Below are positions 13,699 to 17,696 of a stretch of 17,696 nucleotides of DNA, piece by piece. The position numbers and the translations under genes are program-made. How positions within the stretch are numbered: position 1 is the first letter of the stretch; every line of letters starts with the position of its first letter. The notes beneath the pieces were generated by a model. It was not told where the DNA came from. It did no database searches and was given only the letters and a program-made list of their open reading frames with translations. The stretch is from G020348385 sp964580235 (lineage in GTDB: Bacteria; Acidobacteriota; Aminicenantia; Aminicenantales; Aminicenantaceae). The stretch covers positions 1 through 17,696 of the forward strand of contig CAZOJY010000076.1 of the NCBI GenBank assembly GCA_964580235.1. The letters run 5' to 3'.

Positions 13699-15810
13699 TC
13701 AGTCTTCTTTCTCGATTATTTTATAAGCCACATCTTGAAACCTGATGATCAGATTCCTGGCGACAGAAAGGTATTTGGCTATTCCGGGTCTTGCAGCAAT
13801 CAGTTGATAAAACTTTTCTGAATTGAAGAAGATTTCTTTTAATGCGCTTCCTTCCTCATAATCGCTGTCCACCCAAAACCCTTCTTTCAGGTAAAACGTC
13901 TTATCATCTTTGTACCGGATATTCTGAGATTCCACATGTACGGCCTGCATTTCGGCTTTAAACCGCTGTGTGGCTTTAGCAATTTTCACACCCCCCACGC
14001 CTGTTGCCTTCTTTTCCTCAAAAGCGCGAACCGCTTCCGGAGCTGCCGCATCCATGGACATTCTCTCTTCCTCGGTCACCAAGAAGGATGTGTAGGGAGT
14101 CACGATGCCGAACTTGAGGGCTAATTTTTTGACCTCATCGACAAGCTCATCCTTGTCCCCATGAAGCCTTATTTCCTCAAGAAGATATCCGATGCGCCTG
14201 GTTGCCCACAGGCGGGGAAGAAAACGATAGGAATCCGTTTTATCCAATTCCTGCTTCCGGAGAACAAACTGCCTCTTTTGGTTCTCGACTTTCCCGGAGA
14301 GAGTCACCGTTACAGGGCCTCTTCCCGCATATTTCCCCAGCAGAACAAGCTGAGAGCCCTTGAATAAATCAGGAAGTGTTCGGGGATAAACATCCTGAAC
14401 GCGAATTTTGTCGTACGCAATTTGGAGGTCCGACAAGAGTGGGGATGATATTTTCTCATAATAATTGGATATGGCCACCTCCAGATTATCGTTTTCACTC
14501 AGATAAACCGATGTCCCCCGGTTGTCCGAAGACAGCCGATCCAGAAGCTCTGTGTTCACATCGTATCCAACGCCAAAAACAAAGATTCGGGTGCTTCGAG
14601 AATTGGCCCGGCCGATATTTCTCAAGATGTCCGCGATTTCGGTCACCCCGACCGTCGGAAGACCGTCGGTGAGAAAGAGGATATAGCTCGGCCTTTCCAC
14701 GTGCTGGACCATTTCCAGGGATTTTAGCAGAGCATCATTGATGTTGGTTCCGCCTGAATCCTCGATTTCATCCACAAAATGAATGGCCTTTTCCCTGTTT
14801 TCGGGATTGGCAAGAACAAGACCCGAGGAGAACACATCCACACCATCATCAAAATCAACGAGAGCAAACTTATCCCCCTTTTCCAGATGGTTGATGACAA
14901 ACCGCACAGCCTCTTTGGCCTGTGTGATCTTTTTTCCGCTCATGCTGCCCGAGCTATCCAGGACAAATAACAAATTTTTGTTGATTATTTTCTGTTTGCG
15001 GCCGACATAGTGAGGAGAGGCCAGAAGCATGAAGTAATGATCTTCAGGTCCTTCCCAATTCATGAACGAAAGGCCGATATCATCCTCGGAGAGAGAATAA
15101 TAAAGGGAGAAGTCTTTATCCGGCCTGACGTTTGACGCTTCAAAACTGACTCGAGCCCCTGTCTCCCCTTCTTTCCTGACAGAGACCTTATGGGACGGAG
15201 AATACACACTGGACACGGGAATCTTCGAAGACATTTTCACCGCGATGCTTACCTGTTTGATCGGATGGAAAGAAAACTGCTCGGTGTTCAGCGGATAAAC
15301 ATAATGAACAAGGTTCGCTTCAGATCTCAAGATTTCAGAGTAGGAAATCTGGATTCTTTTTTCGCCTTTTGCAGGGATGGGGTACACGCGAGCGCGAAAC
15401 ATGTTGCGCCCGATATACTCGAGGATTGCGGGGTCCTTTAACCGCCGCACGATATCCTCGTATATATGGCGGGCCCTGTCTTTGTCCAAAATTTCACCTT
15501 CTACTTTTTTGCCACCGATGTACATCGAAAATTTGGAAATCGATGCTCCCACGGGCAAGGGAAAAATATAGGTTCCCTCGATATCTCTGCTGTGGTTGTT
15601 GATGAAAACCTGATCGATGGAAGTTTTTGCCACCTGATTGACGATATCAACCCTCACCCGATGGTACTTGACGGTCAACGGAGGAATATTTTCGCCCGGA
15701 CGGGGGTTGGGAATGACAAATCCGTCAGCAAACAGAATTCCCGCATAAGCGCTGAAAAGGATAATCGAAAACATCACAGGTAACATTTTGATCACATATC
15801 TTTTTTTCAT
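13699..15810 (-). CDS. exported VIT and VWA domain protein
   Basis: This 703-residue protein begins with a signal sequence (Lys-Lys-Arg, hydrophobic stretch to about 28, likely cut near ADG). Residues about 40-170 form a VIT domain like that of inter-alpha-trypsin inhibitor heavy chains (IEGTYIFPLP, and RARVYPIPAKGEKRI). Residues about 278-455 form a von Willebrand A domain with a complete MIDAS metal site: Asp285-x-Ser287-x-Ser289, Thr355 and Asp382. The C-terminal 240 residues are unassigned. I see no sortase signal, no lipobox and no C-terminal membrane helix, so it is probably periplasmic or secreted. VIT-VWA proteins bind other proteins through the MIDAS metal; the ligand is unknown. GGGAGGA precedes the ATG. 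It lies 109 bases behind the HAD gene on the same strand. Confidence 0.92.
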   Translation of the reverse strand: MKKRYVIKMLPVMFSIILFSAYAGILFADGFVIPNPRPGENIPPLTVKYHRVRVDIVNQVAKTSIDQVFINNHSRDIEGTYIFPLPVGASISKFSMYIGGKKVEGEILDKDRARHIYEDIVRRLKDPAILEYIGRNMFRARVYPIPAKGEKRIQISYSEILRSEANLVHYVYPLNTEQFSFHPIKQVSIAVKMSSKIPVSSVYSPSHKVSVRKEGETGARVSFEASNVRPDKDFSLYYSLSEDDIGLSFMNWEGPEDHYFMLLASPHYVGRKQKIINKNLLFVLDSSGSMSGKKITQAKEAVRFVINHLEKGDKFALVDFDDGVDVFSSGLVLANPENREKAIHFVDEIEDSGGTNINDALLKSLEMVQHVERPSYILFLTDGLPTVGVTEIADILRNIGRANSRSTRIFVFGVGYDVNTELLDRLSSDNRGTSVYLSENDNLEVAISNYYEKISSPLLSDLQIAYDKIRVQDVYPRTLPDLFKGSQLVLLGKYAGRGPVTVTLSGKVENQKRQFVLRKQELDKTDSYRFLPRLWATRRIGYLLEEIRLHGDKDELVDEVKKLALKFGIVTPYTSFLVTEEERMSMDAAAPEAVRAFEEKKATGVGGVKIAKATQRFKAEMQAVHVESQNIRYKDDKTFYLKEGFWVDSDYEEGSALKEIFFNSEKFYQLIAARPGIAKYLSVARNLIIRFQDVAYKIIEKED

Positions 15811-15919
15811 GGTCGTCCTCCCACTGTTATCACTTCACATTCTCTATACAATTAATCCCCCAAAATATTCACTCCTTTTTTCTTTTTTCTGTTTTTCACG
15901 AAAAGATCAGGAGCAGATT
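15811..15919 (-). other. spacer between the HAD gene and the VIT-VWA gene
   Basis: The 109-base AT-rich spacer has no clear terminator after the HAD gene. The only -10-like hexamer on the - strand (TATAGA, about 50 bases before the VIT-VWA start) lacks a fitting -35 box. Read-through from the upstream pair of genes is therefore possible but not shown. Confidence 0.4.
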
Positions 15920-16495
15920 TTAGACCATATCTATAATTTTCTCCTGAAGCTCTTCGACAGTGCGAACCGTCTCCACTCCAGAGGAAAATTTTTTTTCCTT
16001 TTCTTGAGTTAAAACAAAAATCCTTTTTATCCCGGCCGCTTCCGCGGCCTTTACATCGAAATGGGAGTCCCCTATAACACAACATTCCTTTTTTTTAATT
16101 CCAAGGTTTTTCAGGACATATAAAAAGGGAGCCCCCGATGGTTTCCAGAGGCCTGCTTCCCGGGAAAGCACAAGATCGAAATTTAACCGGAATTTTTTAA
16201 GGAGAAAATCCAGATTCTTTCGAGAATTGTTGGTGACAAGAGCTGTTTTAATTCCTTTCTTATTTAACAATGCCAGAAATCTTGCCATTCCGTCCTTTAA
16301 AGTGGCCTGAACTGTCGCCTCCTCTTCAAATTGTTCCAGTATCTCCCATTTCTTGGACCTTTCCGGTTCCTTAAGATTTTGAATATGAGAAAGGATGGGC
16401 TCCCCTTTAGTTTGTAATTCCCGTTTGATCCTTGTCCAATCATACGACACATCCACGACTGTTCCATCCATATCAAAGATAATGCCTTTAACCAT
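15920..16495 (-). CDS. HAD-superfamily hydrolase, phosphoglycolate-phosphatase-like
   Basis: This 191-residue phosphatase of the haloacid dehalogenase fold has all four motifs. Motif I is DMDGT, with nucleophile Asp8 and acid/base Asp10. Motif II is Thr88 in LVTNN, motif III is Lys118 in LWKPSGAPF, and motif IV is GDSHFD with Asp143 and Asp147. The cap lies between motifs I and II (about 15-75), so it is subclass I, like phosphoglycolate phosphatase Gph and pyrophosphatase PpaX. It is shorter than E. coli Gph, mostly in the cap, so the substrate may differ. The protein is cytoplasmic. Its start is 45 bases behind the stop of the exported aspartoacylase-family gene on the same strand, so the two are probably co-transcribed. 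The substrate cannot be told from sequence. Confidence 0.9.
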   Translation of the reverse strand: MVKGIIFDMDGTVVDVSYDWTRIKRELQTKGEPILSHIQNLKEPERSKKWEILEQFEEEATVQATLKDGMARFLALLNKKGIKTALVTNNSRKNLDFLLKKFRLNFDLVLSREAGLWKPSGAPFLYVLKNLGIKKKECCVIGDSHFDVKAAEAAGIKRIFVLTQEKEKKFSSGVETVRTVEELQEKIIDMV

Positions 16496-16540
16496 TCTGT
16501 CCCTTTTTTCCTGAATTATTCATAAAATTTGCCGATGTCA

Positions 16541-17617
16541 TCATCGCTGCTTATTTAAAATCGATCCGATTTCAAAAAGAGGCTCTCCTTTATTGGCAGG
16601 AGGTGTGTTTATGATATACAGGACCATCCCTGTAAACGGAGCGCGAAGCTCTTGGACCACGTTCCCCAGATAGTCTGTCAAATACCCAACTTTTTCTCCC
16701 TTTAAAACATAAAACCCCATCTTGGTCTGTGGATAGAAAAGACCATCCGCATCCGAATAGACCACTTCGTATTTGTCAATCCAGATTGGATCTGAAATCA
16801 TCTCTGGTTTGCCCTTTATCATCCCAAAAAGCCGCATGACACTCAGAACCCCTCTTGTATTTCGTCCGATAGATTCTTCATCTGTTTTGCCCAAATACCC
16901 CGATTCGGTTGTAACAGCGGGTTTTTTAAACAGTATGGCCGTATTCCCAAGATATTTAGAGTTGGATAAATCTTTCGTGCGGGATTGGTCGATGATGATG
17001 TGTTTTATTCCAAATGCCAGAGCCATCTTTTTAGAGAGATCGTCCAATTTTTTGTTCCCAGTTATCATCCAGTAGGTATACGGGATCAGCGCTTCGTTGC
17101 CGTCGCCGCAGTGCATATCGATCAAAAAGTCACACCGGTCCACGACCTCTTTTTTAAGAACGTAGGCCGCCCGCTGGCTGATGGTGCCATCGGGATCACC
17201 CGGAAATACCCTGTTAAGATTCTTCCAATCATGGGGATTGTAATAAATGGTCCTTTTCTGGAACGATTGAAGATTGGCAATATGAACGAGGATAAGAGTT
17301 CCTGAAAGTATGGCCGGATCGAGCATATGTTTAAGACGGTAGAGGGCCAAAATCGGGGGATACTCGTATCCATGCACTCCTGCAACTAGTGCCAGAACCT
17401 TGCCTGGTTCGGATCCGTTCACAACCGTTATGGGGATGCGGGTTGTGATCCCATTTTTTTCCGGGACAGAAAGATAACCTGATTTCATTGCTCCAGCTTC
17501 GAGCGCAATATCGCCAATGACAAACTGGCTGTTCCGCTCCATCCCCATGGGGAATGAATGAATAACGGAGACAGCAAAAAGAATGAACAAAACTCTCATG
17601 AAAATCACGCGCTGCAT
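16541..17617 (-). CDS. exported succinylglutamate desuccinylase/aspartoacylase-family metallohydrolase
   Basis: This 358-residue M14-like zinc hydrolase has zinc ligands His82 and Glu85 in VAGVHGYE and His169 in IDMHCGD, a substrate-binding NLNRVFPG (133-140), and a likely catalytic Glu238 in TTESG. The last 70 residues look like the small beta-barrel often found at the end of AstE/AspA-like proteins. I start at ATG 17617 rather than at the open upstream ATG 17683. AGGAGGAGG lies a few bases before 17617, and the protein then begins with a basic and hydrophobic signal sequence (MRVLFILFAVSVIH at 7-20). The upstream extension would also overlap the promoter. The export signal is unusual for AstE or AspA, which are cytoplasmic, and suggests an outside substrate, perhaps an acylated amino acid or peptide. 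Precise activity is unknown. A HAD gene follows after 45 bases. Confidence 0.88.
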   Translation of the reverse strand: MQRVIFMRVLFILFAVSVIHSFPMGMERNSQFVIGDIALEAGAMKSGYLSVPEKNGITTRIPITVVNGSEPGKVLALVAGVHGYEYPPILALYRLKHMLDPAILSGTLILVHIANLQSFQKRTIYYNPHDWKNLNRVFPGDPDGTISQRAAYVLKKEVVDRCDFLIDMHCGDGNEALIPYTYWMITGNKKLDDLSKKMALAFGIKHIIIDQSRTKDLSNSKYLGNTAILFKKPAVTTESGYLGKTDEESIGRNTRGVLSVMRLFGMIKGKPEMISDPIWIDKYEVVYSDADGLFYPQTKMGFYVLKGEKVGYLTDYLGNVVQELRAPFTGMVLYIINTPPANKGEPLFEIGSILNKQR

Positions 17618-17654
17618 CGGGAACCTCCTCCTGTTGTGGATTGATTCTGCCTTT

Positions 17655-17683
17655 ATTCTACATGTTTTACCGGTCATGCTCAA
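17655..17683 (-). promoter_or_regulatory. sigma70-type promoter of the aspartoacylase-family gene
   Basis: On the - strand, TTGAGC (17683-17678, four of six -35 bases), a 17-base spacer and TAGAAT (17660-17655, five of six -10 bases). The start would be near 17648, giving a leader of about 30 bases that includes the strong AGGAGGAGG ribosome site. This supports ATG 17617 as the true start and probably serves the HAD gene too. Confidence 0.62.
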
Positions 17684-17696
17684 ATTTCTCGGAGGA

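Noticed and set aside
17618..17683. Longer N terminus (22 more residues) for the aspartoacylase-family gene
   Set aside because: AGGAGGAGG sits just before ATG 17617, a signal sequence begins there, and the extension overlaps the -10 and -35 boxes.

Overview
The window carries ordinary chromosomal genes of a bacterium with roughly mid-40s % GC (judged by eye). It has no integrase, transposase, phage gene, CRISPR array or rRNA. Shine-Dalgarno sites and sigma70-type promoters are clear. Two exported proteins with N-terminal signal sequences, a proteobacterial-type long GyrB, and a two-cluster ferredoxin-type DUF362 protein suggest a Gram-negative, probably anaerobic lineage. Acidobacteriota/Aminicenantes-like or deltaproteobacterial-like groups fit, but this is a weak inference and no gene here decides it.

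Layout: (1) 1-787, +: the 3' part of a tRNA with a CAU anticodon, then after 20 bases a coiled-coil/zinc-ribbon protein. (2) 779-7634, -: gyrB, gyrA and a long-chain acyl-CoA synthetase, read in that order. The synthetase converges on the zinc-ribbon gene with a 9-base overlap and has its own strong promoter. (3) 7635-7913: the longest gene-free stretch (279 bases), holding the gyrB promoter and a structured leader for the next gene. (4) 7914-9030, +: a DRG/Obg-type GTPase with a TGS domain, then tRNA-Pro(CGG) with its own promoter. (5) 9092-10165, -: the DUF362 iron-sulfur protein. (6) 10365-13668, +: a translationally coupled ABC-2 transporter operon (ATPase plus two different permeases). 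(7) 13699-17617, -: an exported succinylglutamate desuccinylase/aspartoacylase-family protein, a HAD phosphatase, and an exported VIT-VWA protein, read in that order. No gene-free stretch exceeds 300 bases.

Functionally, gyrB and gyrA supply both gyrase subunits. The synthetase activates fatty acids. The ABC operon is a self-contained exporter or lipid/drug mover of unknown substrate. The -strand trio at the right end puts two proteins outside the cytoplasm. I found no clear new multi-gene system. The points most worth a second look are GyrA with Glu-Met in place of Asp-Ser at the quinolone-contact site, the GTPase with DLPP instead of DxxG in its G3 motif, and the leader of that GTPase, where one CCTCT element can pair with three AGAGG elements including the ribosome binding site.
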